Source of the DNA: a virus
IMG/VR virus record: IMGVR_UViG_3300025789_001553
Span: 18,477 to 82,476 of that record
DNA length: 64,000 nt
Direction: 5' to 3' (one strand)
Shown here: positions 31,615 through 41,509 of the stretch, piece by piece
Numbering within the stretch: the first letter of the stretch is position 1
Layout of the letters: each line of letters opens with the position of its first letter
Translations under genes and position numbers: made by a program
The notes under the pieces: generated by a model
What the model was told of the DNA's origin: nothing
Seen by the model: only the letters and a program-made list of their open reading frames with translations
Database searches by the model: none

Positions 31615-33570
31615 TCAAGCTGCAGGGCCGTTTGGATCTTGATTAAGGTTACCACCAGCTGAATTCCAATGATTGGATGGAGTAGTTGCAGATACTGCAG
31701 TGTTTGGCCCGTTCACTAATGATGCATTTGTTTGTAATGTAGTAGGATCAGCAACCAGTGTTAGTGGTATGTTTTTAAAGTAATGGGTATGAGACTGGTT
31801 AATAACTAAACGTATAGTATCGCCATACTGTACATTACCACCTGTACCACCACCTGGTTTAAATATTTGTGCTCCGTTATCAGTTATTTTTGTAGATTCG
31901 GTAACTTGAAATTCTACAGGTGCTGTAACATGCTGCAAGTAAGTTTCACCTTTAATATATGTACCGCCCCCTACAACCACATTTTGACTTACACCCAGAT
32001 TGTCATCAATAACTACTTGTTGACGGTTACGTGTTCTTAAAGTCATTAAATTAGCTATTACAGAAAGATTAGTACCACCATCAATATTAGTATCATCTGA
32101 TGATGCTATATTAATCTGTTTACCAGCAATTGCCATTATAGTACCACCCAAATTAACCGGGCCAGTAGTTTTAATATCTATACCACCAGAGCCCACTAAT
32201 AAACTATATCTATTACCAGCGGTTACTGTATAGTTACCACCAGGCATATCGTCGATGTGTGTATACTCTATAGCGGGTATTGTAGTGGCTGATAACCCCG
32301 TATTATTAAAATATTCCGTTACAGTTTTGTTTGTAGCATTATACCTGGTGCTATTAAATTTGTTAAACACTAAGCCGACGTTAACCAATTTGTGCTTGGT
32401 AATTGTCTCTATATAATTACCACCCTCCCCGAGTTCAGCTTCTGCTACAGCCATTATAGGGGTTTGTGTTGCTACTATATTCGTTAAATCTCCAGATTTA
32501 CTACCTTCGTTTTGTGTTAAATAATCGGCTACAGGAGCATAAGCACCTAACCAATCGTTCATAGCAGATTGCTTTAAACTACCCGCTTTAAGGTAAAAAT
32601 TACCTTGTATATTATTATCAAAGTCTCTACCCACAAATAAATTATTATGCCCGTATACAGTTTCAAATTTATCTTTTAATGTAAGATACTGTACATTTTT
32701 AGGGCTAAATAAGGAATTGTATTTGTTATTAAACTCTAAGAAACCACCAGCAAAGTGTGTAACTTTAAATGACTCTCTATCTGTAGTGTTTATAATTTCT
32801 ATAGCAGCACCGCGTTGATTGATAACCATTTTATTACGGTAGGTCTGGGTGTTAAAGTCTTCTACATTTCTTATATTTTTACCGTTGCTTTCAAAAGTTT
32901 GCGGGTAGTCTTGATATGTACCGTCATCAGATTGAAATATACTTGCAAAATCGTCCTGCCCTAAAGACGTACCCATGTATACAGGGTAGGTTGGCATACC
33001 GTCTCTAAAAAATACCCAAACCTGTGCACCTACCTTTGGTACAGCAAAAACACCTTTAGCTGCGTTAGAGTAGGTAGAAGGTCGATACTGAGTACCGGTC
33101 GGGTTTACTTTACTTGTGTTATTTGTAGCTGTATCTGTAAAAGCATCTGTAACTCTAAAATTGTATTTTTCGTATACAAAACCAGGCTTTTCGCCCATTT
33201 GTTCTGTATTTAAATTAAATTGAGTATACGAGTTCGAAAAATTTGTACCAGATAAACTATAAGGAAATTCTGCGTCTGATACAGTCGACTTGTCTCTAAA
33301 AGCATTATAAGTACCTGAAGCGTTTTCTCCCATTATTGGGCTACATTGTTCTGCCCAAGGTAAAGAGTCTTTTAATTCATTTATAATTAAACTTAAATCT
33401 GAATTTATATTAATACCAGGAAACTTAAAGTTGCGGTCCTGCTTTAAAGCAGCCCACTTATTGTAAACATTTGCATTTACATGAGGTACCCACACCTTGA
33501 CTCTGCCTCTGTATTCAGGGTCATTATTTTGTACTACTATACCAAGATATGTTGAAGAAAAGTTTTTCAT
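31615..33570 (-). CDS. 5: Baseplate spike / hub protein (T4 gp5-like), no lysozyme domain seen
   Basis: Central tail-spike protein. The N-terminal OB-fold matches gp5 (TYLGIVVQNNDPEYRGRVKVWVPHVN, residues about 8-35), and a second OB-related segment is VPKVGAQVWVFFRDGMPTYPVYMG. Length 651 residues compared with 575 in T4. The T4 lysozyme domain, with its Glu and Asp catalytic pair, is not recognisable; instead there is a long beta-rich middle and a C-terminal region with many Gly/Asn turns, possibly a beta-helix needle. It overlaps the upstream gene by one base. Confidence 0.78.
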   Translation of the reverse strand: MKNFSSTYLGIVVQNNDPEYRGRVKVWVPHVNANVYNKWAALKQDRNFKFPGININSDLSLIINELKDSLPWAEQCSPIMGENASGTYNAFRDKSTVSDAEFPYSLSGTNFSNSYTQFNLNTEQMGEKPGFVYEKYNFRVTDAFTDTATNNTSKVNPTGTQYRPSTYSNAAKGVFAVPKVGAQVWVFFRDGMPTYPVYMGTSLGQDDFASIFQSDDGTYQDYPQTFESNGKNIRNVEDFNTQTYRNKMVINQRGAAIEIINTTDRESFKVTHFAGGFLEFNNKYNSLFSPKNVQYLTLKDKFETVYGHNNLFVGRDFDNNIQGNFYLKAGSLKQSAMNDWLGAYAPVADYLTQNEGSKSGDLTNIVATQTPIMAVAEAELGEGGNYIETITKHKLVNVGLVFNKFNSTRYNATNKTVTEYFNNTGLSATTIPAIEYTHIDDMPGGNYTVTAGNRYSLLVGSGGIDIKTTGPVNLGGTIMAIAGKQINIASSDDTNIDGGTNLSVIANLMTLRTRNRQQVVIDDNLGVSQNVVVGGGTYIKGETYLQHVTAPVEFQVTESTKITDNGAQIFKPGGGTGGNVQYGDTIRLVINQSHTHYFKNIPLTLVADPTTLQTNASLVNGPNTAVSATTPSNHWNSAGGNLNQDPNGPAA

Positions 33571-34382
33571 TACGCGCTTAATGTAATTGTAGTAAGTTGT
33601 ACTTGATTGCCGATAGTAGTGTTAGTTATATCGACTGTTATTGTTGTATCCCCAATAGATGTTGTATCTTCATATTGTATTTGAGTTGACCAATAGTATG
33701 GTACCATAAGATTACCTACTATTATATTATTGAAAGGTAAAAACGGACTTAAAACCGGGTATGTACTGTTTATAACAGTTTGTATGGTACTATTAGAAAC
33801 AATTCTTCTATTCAAATCCGTATCAGCCATTATTAGATTACCGTTATTAGGGTTTGTATCTGTACCTGTTGGACCTATGTTAGCTATATTTGCTATAAAA
33901 ATGTTGTTAGCTACTGTGTAAAAACTCTGTATTGCCCTGGATATTCCTGTAGGTAACAAGTTATCTATAATAGTATTATAAGGTACTGTACGAGTATTAT
34001 TTAAGTTATTAGTATAGGATATATAATACAAGCTACCAACTGATTCGGAAAACTTTTGATAGTAAGAAGGATATTGTATAGTTATAGCACTTAGCACCAA
34101 ACTATTAGAGTAATACATTGCTTCATCCCACCAATACTTGCCCCACAATAGCGGTAAACTATCAATAGTTGTACCACTTAAAGAAAATGAAAGATTAGTG
34201 ACATCACTCCCGGCTAACTGAGCAAAAAAATCAATTTGAGAACCTATAGGGTTAGATGAGTACTGAGCTATATAATAACTCTGTGCTACATTTAGTTGAG
34301 TAGCAAAATCAGGTACCGTATACCCATTCCAATAAAATGTGGTATTATATAGATCAAATGTCTTTACAACTGATGTTGCCAT
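33570..34382 (-). CDS. Hypothetical structural protein, 270 aa
   Basis: Not recognised. It lies between the gp27-like and gp5-like genes and overlaps the gp5-like start by one base. Rich in Tyr, Asn, Thr and Ser with little charge, as is common for virion proteins (WGKYWWDEAMYYSN, YYISYTNNLNNTRTVPYNTI). No signal or membrane segment. Probably a baseplate component. Confidence 0.62.
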   Translation of the reverse strand: MATSVVKTFDLYNTTFYWNGYTVPDFATQLNVAQSYYIAQYSSNPIGSQIDFFAQLAGSDVTNLSFSLSGTTIDSLPLLWGKYWWDEAMYYSNSLVLSAITIQYPSYYQKFSESVGSLYYISYTNNLNNTRTVPYNTIIDNLLPTGISRAIQSFYTVANNIFIANIANIGPTGTDTNPNNGNLIMADTDLNRRIVSNSTIQTVINSTYPVLSPFLPFNNIIVGNLMVPYYWSTQIQYEDTTSIGDTTITVDITNTTIGNQVQLTTITLSA

Positions 34383-34386
34383 TTAT

Positions 34387-34394
34387 TATACTTA
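34387..34394 (-). promoter_or_regulatory. Late-promoter-like box (TAAGTATA)
   Basis: TAAGTATA on the minus strand, four bases before the start codon of the gene at 34382. Confidence 0.38.
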
Positions 34395-34410
34395 CCCCTG
34401 GTTATAAGTG

Positions 34411-35940
34411 TTACAACACATCGTCCGGAATACGTGTGTTTTTATCCGCGTGTGGTTTAACTGCAGTAATTGCATTTATATAACCGGTTTGCGTAAACCG
34501 GTGCTCAACCTTAACTATGTACCATTGACCTAAAAACTTTTCGTCGAAATCTGAATCAATAGAACCTATTTGACGGTCTAATCCTATAAACCGGTTACAT
34601 TTACGCAATGTAGTGCCTGGTGCTGTAAAGTGTAAACATTGATTTAAAAAGAAACCGGATTTAAGTATAGCGTTTCGAGCTTCCGGGTAACGTTCCAGTT
34701 TTGTACTACCATACGAATACGGTACTTTAGACACAGCTATTTCAGTCTTATTTTTGTTTAACGAAAGCAATGCTGTAGGGTTTTGATAATTTGAAAACTT
34801 TTTTACATAGTTATCTTGAAAGTAATTTTTTATACTATCAACAGTATTATCCGCAAAATCTATACTAAACTCTTTATCTTTTATACTATTACTTGCACAA
34901 GGCATATTAATAAACATAAACGCATTATCTAATGCTGCCATATCTACAAACTGATAGTTATTAACTGTACTCGTGCCACCTAAGTTTAAATTTAAATAAT
35001 TTGTTGACGATTGAGGGGTTTTAAGTATTGAAGGTATTATAACACCTGTTTGTGTAGAAGATGTTAAAAAGAATTGCTCTGCTTGAAGCGGTCCAGCCTC
35101 ACTACTATTAGTTACTGCTAAAGAAAGCTCTGTGGCTAATGAAGTTAAAGTCCACTCTTTTGTATAGCGGTTTCTATATAATAATGGAACATCTCCATTA
35201 ATTTGCCCATACTTTTTACTTGCAACATGTCTATTAAAAAGATACTCTAAATCATCAATAGCGCTATTATTTGAGGGTGGGTGATAAAATATCTTACTTG
35301 CGCCAGGATCCCATTGAGAGTTAAAAGTTTGTACTTTACTTTTAGCGTTTAATGTATTCTCAATTAAACTTTTTATTGCTAAACCTGTAGGTACTTTTCG
35401 GTTATCATCCGAAAGCACACTCGATTTACCTTTTAAAGAAGGATATAAATCATACAGCGCTTTGTTAGTATTCCAGTTAATTGAATTAGTTTCTGCAAAA
35501 AGTTGATAATCGTATTCCCAAAAATAAAGTTTTATATTCTTATCACTTGGCTGTACGCCTGGTATATCTTCAACATCATACACTGAAAACAAATAATTTA
35601 ATTCCCAACCCTCTGAAGGAAATATGTCTGTTTTTATATAATTTGTATCTAAAACTGGTTTAATGTTAATTAACAATAAATCTCTACCGTCGTTACGGAA
35701 TTTATAATTTGCAGTAGAAGACATAAACTCATTAGGTCTTCTTTCTATAATATTTTCTTTGTTGTTAATAATAAGATACCCACGTTTAAACCACTCGCGT
35801 GAGTCTTCCTCTATAGACAATGTAACTAAAGCAGCAGTATTAATACCAAAGAGATTACTCTTACAATCATACAACGCCATACCAAACTCATAGGTTTGGT
35901 CATTAAGACGTATCCTTGTTGTTTGTGGTGCTTCAGTCAT
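34411..35940 (-). CDS. Baseplate hub protein, gp27-like (tentative)
   Basis: A 509-residue protein in the hub region. It opens with IRLNDQTYEFGMALYDCKSNLFGINTAALVTLSIEEDSREW, a start like gp27 (LFDSYD...ITTLTMRDS), and ends with GQWYIVKVEHRFTQTGYINAITAVKPHADK, like the gp27 C-terminal segment [24 protein letters not shown]. Longer than T4 gp27 (391). Neighbours are gp53-like and gp5-like genes, consistent with a hub. The match is by pattern, not strong identity. Confidence 0.58.
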   Translation of the reverse strand: MTEAPQTTRIRLNDQTYEFGMALYDCKSNLFGINTAALVTLSIEEDSREWFKRGYLIINNKENIIERRPNEFMSSTANYKFRNDGRDLLLINIKPVLDTNYIKTDIFPSEGWELNYLFSVYDVEDIPGVQPSDKNIKLYFWEYDYQLFAETNSINWNTNKALYDLYPSLKGKSSVLSDDNRKVPTGLAIKSLIENTLNAKSKVQTFNSQWDPGASKIFYHPPSNNSAIDDLEYLFNRHVASKKYGQINGDVPLLYRNRYTKEWTLTSLATELSLAVTNSSEAGPLQAEQFFLTSSTQTGVIIPSILKTPQSSTNYLNLNLGGTSTVNNYQFVDMAALDNAFMFINMPCASNSIKDKEFSIDFADNTVDSIKNYFQDNYVKKFSNYQNPTALLSLNKNKTEIAVSKVPYSYGSTKLERYPEARNAILKSGFFLNQCLHFTAPGTTLRKCNRFIGLDRQIGSIDSDFDEKFLGQWYIVKVEHRFTQTGYINAITAVKPHADKNTRIPDDVL

Positions 35941-35941
35941 G

Positions 35942-36316
35942 TTACGTGTTTGTAGTAGTATTTAACTGAGCAAGTATTTGCCTTACATACTGAGGTGTTA
36001 AGTATTTTAACTGTGTACCCGCTTGTGGAAAAAATACCGGGTTTTGTATATTGTTAACAGAGCAAATTAACCACCATAATAGCGTAGTGCCATATAAATT
36101 ATATGAAATTAATGTATACGACATTTCCCCATGAGGTACTGTATATACGTTATAGTATGACGGATCAAGATTGGCCGGAAAATTTGTTTTAGCTAAAATA
36201 TTGTAAAAATAATCACTATTATCGTTTTGGTAAACGTTAAAAATATTTTCGTACCTAAAACTTTCAAGAGAAGGTAGTACGTTTATATTGTTCTGATTTG
36301 AAGGTGTTTGGTTCAT
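35942..36316 (-). CDS. 53: Baseplate wedge protein gp53-like
   Basis: A 124-residue protein with the gp53/LysM-like pattern: YFYNILAKTNFP, DPSYYNVYTVPHGEMSYTLISYNLYGTTLLWWLICSVNNIQNP and LKYLTPQYVRQILAQL. The YTLISY, YGT and LWW cluster is typical of gp53-family wedge proteins. T4 gp53 is 196 aa, so this is a shorter form. It lies one base from the gp27-like gene. Confidence 0.72.
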   Translation of the reverse strand: MNQTPSNQNNINVLPSLESFRYENIFNVYQNDNSDYFYNILAKTNFPANLDPSYYNVYTVPHGEMSYTLISYNLYGTTLLWWLICSVNNIQNPVFFPQAGTQLKYLTPQYVRQILAQLNTTTNT

Positions 36317-36318
36317 AT

Positions 36319-37731
36319 TTAACTTTCAGAAGTAGTAATGTTTATATTATTACTTGGATCTGCATTTGATAAAAATGTATTACGTGTGTTGAGCAGTACA
36401 CTCGAAAAAATCAGACTTACTTTATACGCTTCAGGTATCATTTTAATATAGGGGTCGTTACTTGCAGTTCCCGCTACTTCACCGGTCTTAACATTTATAT
36501 ATCTTACATTACCTACATTTTCAATATTAATGCCGCTTAAATATGCTAAAGGTATGTTTTTATAGCCAGGTATATCAATACCATATAAGCATGGTGCATC
36601 TAAGAAATTAATGCCTTTTCTATTAGGTAAATTTTGATATGTTATAAGATAGCAAAACTCCCAGTTTTTTTGTATTTGAGTTACATCATCACCATGATCT
36701 ATAGTGTTATATAGATAAAATTGTACCTGTACATCTTCTCTTCCAGATGCGCCGTTAAATGCATATAACTCTTCTTTTTTAAGGGTGCCTGCTTGAGTGC
36801 CTATTATAGATTGTGCTAAGCCTCGAGTTATATTTGTTGCACCGGTTAATACACCTATACCTTTTCCAATAGGGGACTTTTTAGCTTTATCTTCAAGCTG
36901 TGCGCTTCCACTTTCTCCTGACACGCTTTCTTCAGTAAGCGCATCGATAATTTGCCCCACACCACTGGCAGTTTTTTGTAAACCTTTTAGTATATCTCCA
37001 TTACTACTACCCCAACTGTTTCCAACCTTCACCATATTTGCATTGGTGTAGTAAGGTAAAGCATATGTGAACCCGGTTTTTGCTACAGCATACAAACCTT
37101 GATAGGGTGCAAATGCAGTAGTTAAATTGTACGGAATCTTTTTCGTGGGGTCTGTTTTCGCAGAATCCAACCCTGCAGTATCTGGTAAAGTTACAGCTTT
37201 ACCGGCTGCACTATTACCAAACAGAGAGTTAGTAAAATTTTTTAACTGTGTAACGCCGATATTACCGGCTACTGCAATATTATTAATCTCACCACGAAGG
37301 CTATACAAATAACCGCGTAACTCGCTTGATTGAGTTTGTTTATATTCTGTTAAAATAACTTTAGGGATATGCTTTCTACCTTCTCGTTTTGTTAGTGTCC
37401 AATCGAAATCATCAAATACGTTTATAACAGACTGTATAGTATTATTACCACTACCGGTTGAGTTACTACCAGTCTTACTGTTATTATTAGTAGCTGGTTT
37501 TAGTACTGGTGCACCTAACTCATCATCAGGAGCTCCCCACGTAAACAACAATGGTTCATAATTAGGTTTCTGGCTTCCTGTAGGTGGTGGTGGCTCGGGC
37601 TTAGCAACCGGGGTGTTTACCATATTAACATTTGCATTGTACATTAAACCACCACCTATAATTGAACCACCGGTATTTACAGTGGGGTTAGTGTTTGTAG
37701 TATTGCTACCGCCTGGGTTGTAGAAAGCCAT
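36319..37731 (-). CDS. Baseplate / tail-tube cap-like protein (gp48/gp54 type, tentative)
   Basis: A 470-residue protein. The first 100 residues are low-complexity and Pro/Asn/Gly-rich (KPEPPPPTGSQKPN). The C-terminal half has a QVQFYLYNTIDHGDDVTQIQKNWEFCYLI segment and ends PEAYKVSLIFSSVLLNTRNTFLS, a pattern found in gp48/gp54-type tube-initiator proteins. It overlaps the tape-measure start by one base. Function is by position and pattern. Confidence 0.5.
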   Translation of the reverse strand: MAFYNPGGSNTTNTNPTVNTGGSIIGGGLMYNANVNMVNTPVAKPEPPPPTGSQKPNYEPLLFTWGAPDDELGAPVLKPATNNNSKTGSNSTGSGNNTIQSVINVFDDFDWTLTKREGRKHIPKVILTEYKQTQSSELRGYLYSLRGEINNIAVAGNIGVTQLKNFTNSLFGNSAAGKAVTLPDTAGLDSAKTDPTKKIPYNLTTAFAPYQGLYAVAKTGFTYALPYYTNANMVKVGNSWGSSNGDILKGLQKTASGVGQIIDALTEESVSGESGSAQLEDKAKKSPIGKGIGVLTGATNITRGLAQSIIGTQAGTLKKEELYAFNGASGREDVQVQFYLYNTIDHGDDVTQIQKNWEFCYLITYQNLPNRKGINFLDAPCLYGIDIPGYKNIPLAYLSGINIENVGNVRYINVKTGEVAGTASNDPYIKMIPEAYKVSLIFSSVLLNTRNTFLSNADPSNNINITTSES

Positions 37732-39653
37732 TATAGTAATCCTCTCGCGTAAATCATATTATGTCTATACTTACTACGCTCAATGTAAGGTATATCTCTA
37801 CTTGAGTTTTCTACATTAGCCTCTACGTTGTTTACATTAGAAGCATTATTAACAATAGTAGCTGTAGAGTTTTTAGATGAATTTATACTTTGCTGTGAAG
37901 CAGCTAATGGTTCAATAGAACTAATTAACGTATCTATCTTTTTCATCAGCTTATCGATATTTTCAGTTTGTACTTTAATGACCGGTAATTCATTTATTTC
38001 TTTAGCTTCAGATGTATTAACAACATTACCTAATTTTGCAGCTTCGGTAACCGCTAATTTTGTAGATACTAAAGATACAGGCATTGCAGGTCCAGCATCT
38101 GTCGTTATAGAAGGTATATTGGCACCTTGTACAGAGGTTTGATTGTTAGTAGCAGAAGCTCTTATAATAGGTGCTGTAACCGCTAAAGCGGCAGTAACAG
38201 CTAATAGCTTTATTAAATTAACACTATTAATTGTATCAACGAACCTCTTTAATGGATCTAAATTTATACTTAAATCTCCAAAAGATGATAAACTTTGCTT
38301 AAATGCTGTAATACTATTAGTAACTCTATCAATATTATCTGCCTGTTCCCCTATAGCTACTAATTGATCTAAAGGAGATTTTTGGCCTGATATTTTGCTA
38401 AATAACCCACCAACAAAATTACCTATACCAGCTATAGCTGTACCTGCTCCGAACCCGGCTATAGCTAAACCAAGCGCCCCTATTGCTACACTTACTTCTA
38501 ATATTTTTAAAGCAGAAATACCTGCTAATTCCTTTAATTGATTGGTAAACGTGGTTAGTGGTTTGCTTATTGCTGCCATACCCACACTTAAAGGCACTAA
38601 TGCAACCCCAAGTACACCAAGTGCAATAGCCCCTGGTATAATAAATTCTGAAACCAATCCTAATACAGCAGCTACCGCACCTAAACCAAGCAATGCAACA
38701 AAGCCTTTTCCGATTGTTTCCCAATTAAGTTCTGCAAATGTTTTAAGACCTTTACCTGCAAGCCATAACGCTCCCCCGAGAGCTGCCACTGCTGCAGCAC
38801 CTACAATCATTTCTAAAGAAGAACCAGCTAACAACTTAGATGCTCCAATTAAACCTATTAAAGCAACCGATCCTTTAGCGATTGATGTCCAATCTACTAA
38901 ACCAAACTCTTGAAACCCTTTTGCAGCAGCATATAATGATACGCCTAATATACCTATAGTAACTGCTCCTTTCATAGCATCAGTATCACCGAGTTTTTTA
39001 AGACCGTCACTTAGCTTACCCAACCCACTACCTATTGCACCCATTATACCAAGACCAGCTCCAGTATTAGCGGAAGCATTTGCAGTTGTTGGGGTACTGT
39101 TTACTGAAGTTGTAAATACTTTTTTAAGTGCTTCAAGTGCTTCTGGTTGTATTGTAGCCAGGCTTATTGGCTGTACTTGTACTTCTTTTAGTGCTGCTTC
39201 TTCTGCTGAAACACCACCACCAACACCCGCGCCTATCGCATTTGAAGATACGTTTTCTAATTTTTCTGATAAATTACCGAACAGTTCTTTTTGATCTCCA
39301 TAAGACTTAGCATATCGTTCTTTATGTTTTATTTCTTCTTGATTATATGCTTCACTGTTTTTATACTCTGTTTTGTCGTATTTTTTAATAACGTCAATTA
39401 GAGTTTTTTCTAAATTAGTTCCAAGCTTAGCACTTAATGAATTTAAAGCTTGTGTTTGTAATACCGATTGCTCTAATTGGTCTTTATTATTTAACTCCGC
39501 ACTTTTAATCAATACATTAATTCGATTGTTTAATACATTGGAATTTTTTTCCATTGCATCCAGCCACTTCTGTGGTATAGGGCCAGTTTCTTTAGGCCTT
39601 AATGCTGCCATTAAAGATGTAAGAAATCCCGGGTCGGCTGATTGATCTGCCAT
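37731..39653 (-). CDS. Tail tape-measure protein (gp29-like)
   Basis: A 640-residue protein (T4 gp29 is 590) with the composition expected of a tape measure. It has a helical, charged N-terminal 200 residues, then long Gly/Ala/Leu/Ile hydrophobic stretches (residues about 200-420, such as GAVTIGILGVSLYAAAKG and GALWLAGKGL repeated with similar spacing), and a helical C-terminus. The repeated (W-T-I-K-G)-(ALLGL) units suggest internal duplication. It sits in the baseplate hub block. It sets tail length and enters the cell envelope during infection. Confidence 0.78.
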   Translation of the reverse strand: MADQSADPGFLTSLMAALRPKETGPIPQKWLDAMEKNSNVLNNRINVLIKSAELNNKDQLEQSVLQTQALNSLSAKLGTNLEKTLIDVIKKYDKTEYKNSEAYNQEEIKHKERYAKSYGDQKELFGNLSEKLENVSSNAIGAGVGGGVSAEEAALKEVQVQPISLATIQPEALEALKKVFTTSVNSTPTTANASANTGAGLGIMGAIGSGLGKLSDGLKKLGDTDAMKGAVTIGILGVSLYAAAKGFQEFGLVDWTSIAKGSVALIGLIGASKLLAGSSLEMIVGAAAVAALGGALWLAGKGLKTFAELNWETIGKGFVALLGLGAVAAVLGLVSEFIIPGAIALGVLGVALVPLSVGMAAISKPLTTFTNQLKELAGISALKILEVSVAIGALGLAIAGFGAGTAIAGIGNFVGGLFSKISGQKSPLDQLVAIGEQADNIDRVTNSITAFKQSLSSFGDLSINLDPLKRFVDTINSVNLIKLLAVTAALAVTAPIIRASATNNQTSVQGANIPSITTDAGPAMPVSLVSTKLAVTEAAKLGNVVNTSEAKEINELPVIKVQTENIDKLMKKIDTLISSIEPLAASQQSINSSKNSTATIVNNASNVNNVEANVENSSRDIPYIERSKYRHNMIYARGLL

Positions 39654-39658
39654 ACTTA

Positions 39659-39666
39659 AATACTTA
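39659..39666 (-). promoter_or_regulatory. Late-promoter-like TAAGTATT box
   Basis: Exact TAAGTATT on the minus strand, five bases before the tape-measure start codon. Confidence 0.42.
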
Positions 39667-39687
39667 GGTACTGAAGTACCTTAAGGC

Positions 39688-40500
39688 TTATTGATTAACA
39701 ATAAACAATGTACTATCTACTAATACAGTTAAATCACTTACTACTTCCCCAGTCTCTACATCTGTACCTGATACAGTTAATAAATCCTTTTGTATGCTTA
39801 CGTATTTTTCCATGTACTTAAGTACGTCTTGAATTATACTATTTGGCATTTTTTCAAGTAGTGCATGTCGTTTTGCAAACGATAAATTACTATAACCGAC
39901 TTGTTGTTCTTGATTGTTATAAAAAATGTTAATATCTTTAATAAATTTTGACACTTCACCCACGAAAGCGTCTCCTATTGTTTCAGTAATTTGTGCGCTT
40001 AATATTTGCTTATCATTAGCTGTTTTTTCGCGTAGTTGTTTTTCTAAATTGTATTGTTCTATGTATAGAGGAGAACCGACTTGTATTGTAAATGGTACCC
40101 CTGTAATAGTATCTGTACCTGGTACGGCAACAACTTTAAACTTGTTAATAATGTCTTGTAAATTGATATTAAATTTACGATTGTTTTGAAATAAAACATA
40201 CCCGGTACCCGCTGTAGAAACACGCAATTGTACGGCTATAGCTGCTGCATCAATAGTTGTTAATAAAGGCACTACACCCGATTCGATGCAATTTTCTTGT
40301 ATGATATTATATAATGCAATTGTAAATCTGGTTTGAAATACAGGATTATCAACAGCTGCTTTTAAAATATTTTTCTGTTGACCGGTATTAATGGTTTTAA
40401 ATTTTACTTCCCTTGTTAAACTCGGTACATACACCGAAACTGTAACCTCGTTATTAATTGTATCCAATACGGATAGTATGTCATTAAAATTACTGCTCAT
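39688..40500 (-). CDS. Baseplate hub protein, gp26/gp51-like family
   Basis: A 270-residue protein. Segments VSVYVPSLTREVKFKTINTGQQKNILKAAVDNPVFQTRFTIALYNII resemble the T4 baseplate hub family (gp26/gp51 type). I chose ATG 40500 over a TTG 33 bases upstream. The C-terminal FAKRHALLEKMPNSIIQDVLKYMEKY segment is echoed in the next gene, suggesting the two are paralogues. These hub proteins may act as assembly factors for the tape measure. Confidence 0.6.
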   Translation of the reverse strand: MSSNFNDILSVLDTINNEVTVSVYVPSLTREVKFKTINTGQQKNILKAAVDNPVFQTRFTIALYNIIQENCIESGVVPLLTTIDAAAIAVQLRVSTAGTGYVLFQNNRKFNINLQDIINKFKVVAVPGTDTITGVPFTIQVGSPLYIEQYNLEKQLREKTANDKQILSAQITETIGDAFVGEVSKFIKDINIFYNNQEQQVGYSNLSFAKRHALLEKMPNSIIQDVLKYMEKYVSIQKDLLTVSGTDVETGEVVSDLTVLVDSTLFIVNQ

Positions 40501-40529
40501 ATATAGATTTATGGTGCGTTGATAGGTTA

Positions 40530-41489
40530 TCAAGTAAACTCACTTGGAGAGTTCTTTCCTGTATCTAACGGCATACCATTGAATCCAGGAACGGACGTAT
40601 CTCTACTCTTACTTCCAGAGTTAGCTTCTGATTGCTCTTTTTCTGCTTGCTGTACAAACAATGTCCAATATAATAATTGTTCAGCTGGTGTAATACTATC
40701 TACATATTCCGGTGTAAAATTAGCCTTGCTGATTAAATTTAAATTTATTTTATACAAATTTATTAAATCATCATTAAAGATTAGTTTACAAAATTCCAAC
40801 AATACTTCAGTATTGGTCGACACCGACAGGTTTACAACATAGCTACCTGTATAAGGTGATTTAATAGATAGAAGCTTTGTGTCAGCAAGCGAATCTTCGA
40901 CACGTGTTAATGATTTGTAAACCTCTGTAGCTAAAGTTAGTGGTAGTTTTTCAACGAGCTCTATTCTTTCTGAAAAAGTTAAACCTTTAAACGATAAAAA
41001 CTTTTCGTTAACAGTCATACTATCTATACAAGAGGCTAACTGATAACTAAACATTTTTTCGGGTTCTATGTTAATAAAATTAATTTCGTCTATAGCCTTT
41101 ACTATACTGTGGTTTATAGTTATGTTATTAAAAGTAACTGATTTATTGTAATGTATATTACCAAGTTTAGCTACCAAGTCTTCAATTTTAATAATATATT
41201 CAAACTTTTTCTTGGTATCGTTACAAACAGCTTCTAATTTAAGATCCGGACTTATACAGACTGATCGTATATTAAGCAATAGTATGATCTTATCTACAAC
41301 GTTAAGTCCGTCCAGTAATATCCCGGGAGAAACGTGTTCAACTACTTGGTTTAAATGGTGTAAGAACTCTGTTGTATCATTGTTATAAAGGGATTTAACT
41401 AAGTCTTTATATAACTTAGCATTAACCTCTTTTACCCAGATTTTCTTATAATTAAATCCAGGTAACTTAATTCCATACGTAAAAGCCAT
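40530..41489 (-). CDS. Baseplate hub-like protein, paralogue of the neighbour
   Basis: A 319-residue protein, weakly similar to the gp26/gp51-like neighbour: here FSERIELVEKLPLTLATEVYKSLTRVE, there FAKRHALLEKMPNSIIQDVLKYMEKY. It begins MAFTYGIKLPGFNYKKIWVKEVN and ends in a polar, flexible tail (SEANSGSKSRDTSVPGFNG). It is preceded by TAAGTCAA four bases before the start codon. Likely a baseplate hub or chaperone protein; exact equivalent unclear. Confidence 0.55.
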   Translation of the reverse strand: MAFTYGIKLPGFNYKKIWVKEVNAKLYKDLVKSLYNNDTTEFLHHLNQVVEHVSPGILLDGLNVVDKIILLLNIRSVCISPDLKLEAVCNDTKKKFEYIIKIEDLVAKLGNIHYNKSVTFNNITINHSIVKAIDEINFINIEPEKMFSYQLASCIDSMTVNEKFLSFKGLTFSERIELVEKLPLTLATEVYKSLTRVEDSLADTKLLSIKSPYTGSYVVNLSVSTNTEVLLEFCKLIFNDDLINLYKINLNLISKANFTPEYVDSITPAEQLLYWTLFVQQAEKEQSEANSGSKSRDTSVPGFNGMPLDTGKNSPSEFT

Positions 41490-41509
41490 TATATTGACTT
41501 ACTATGTAG

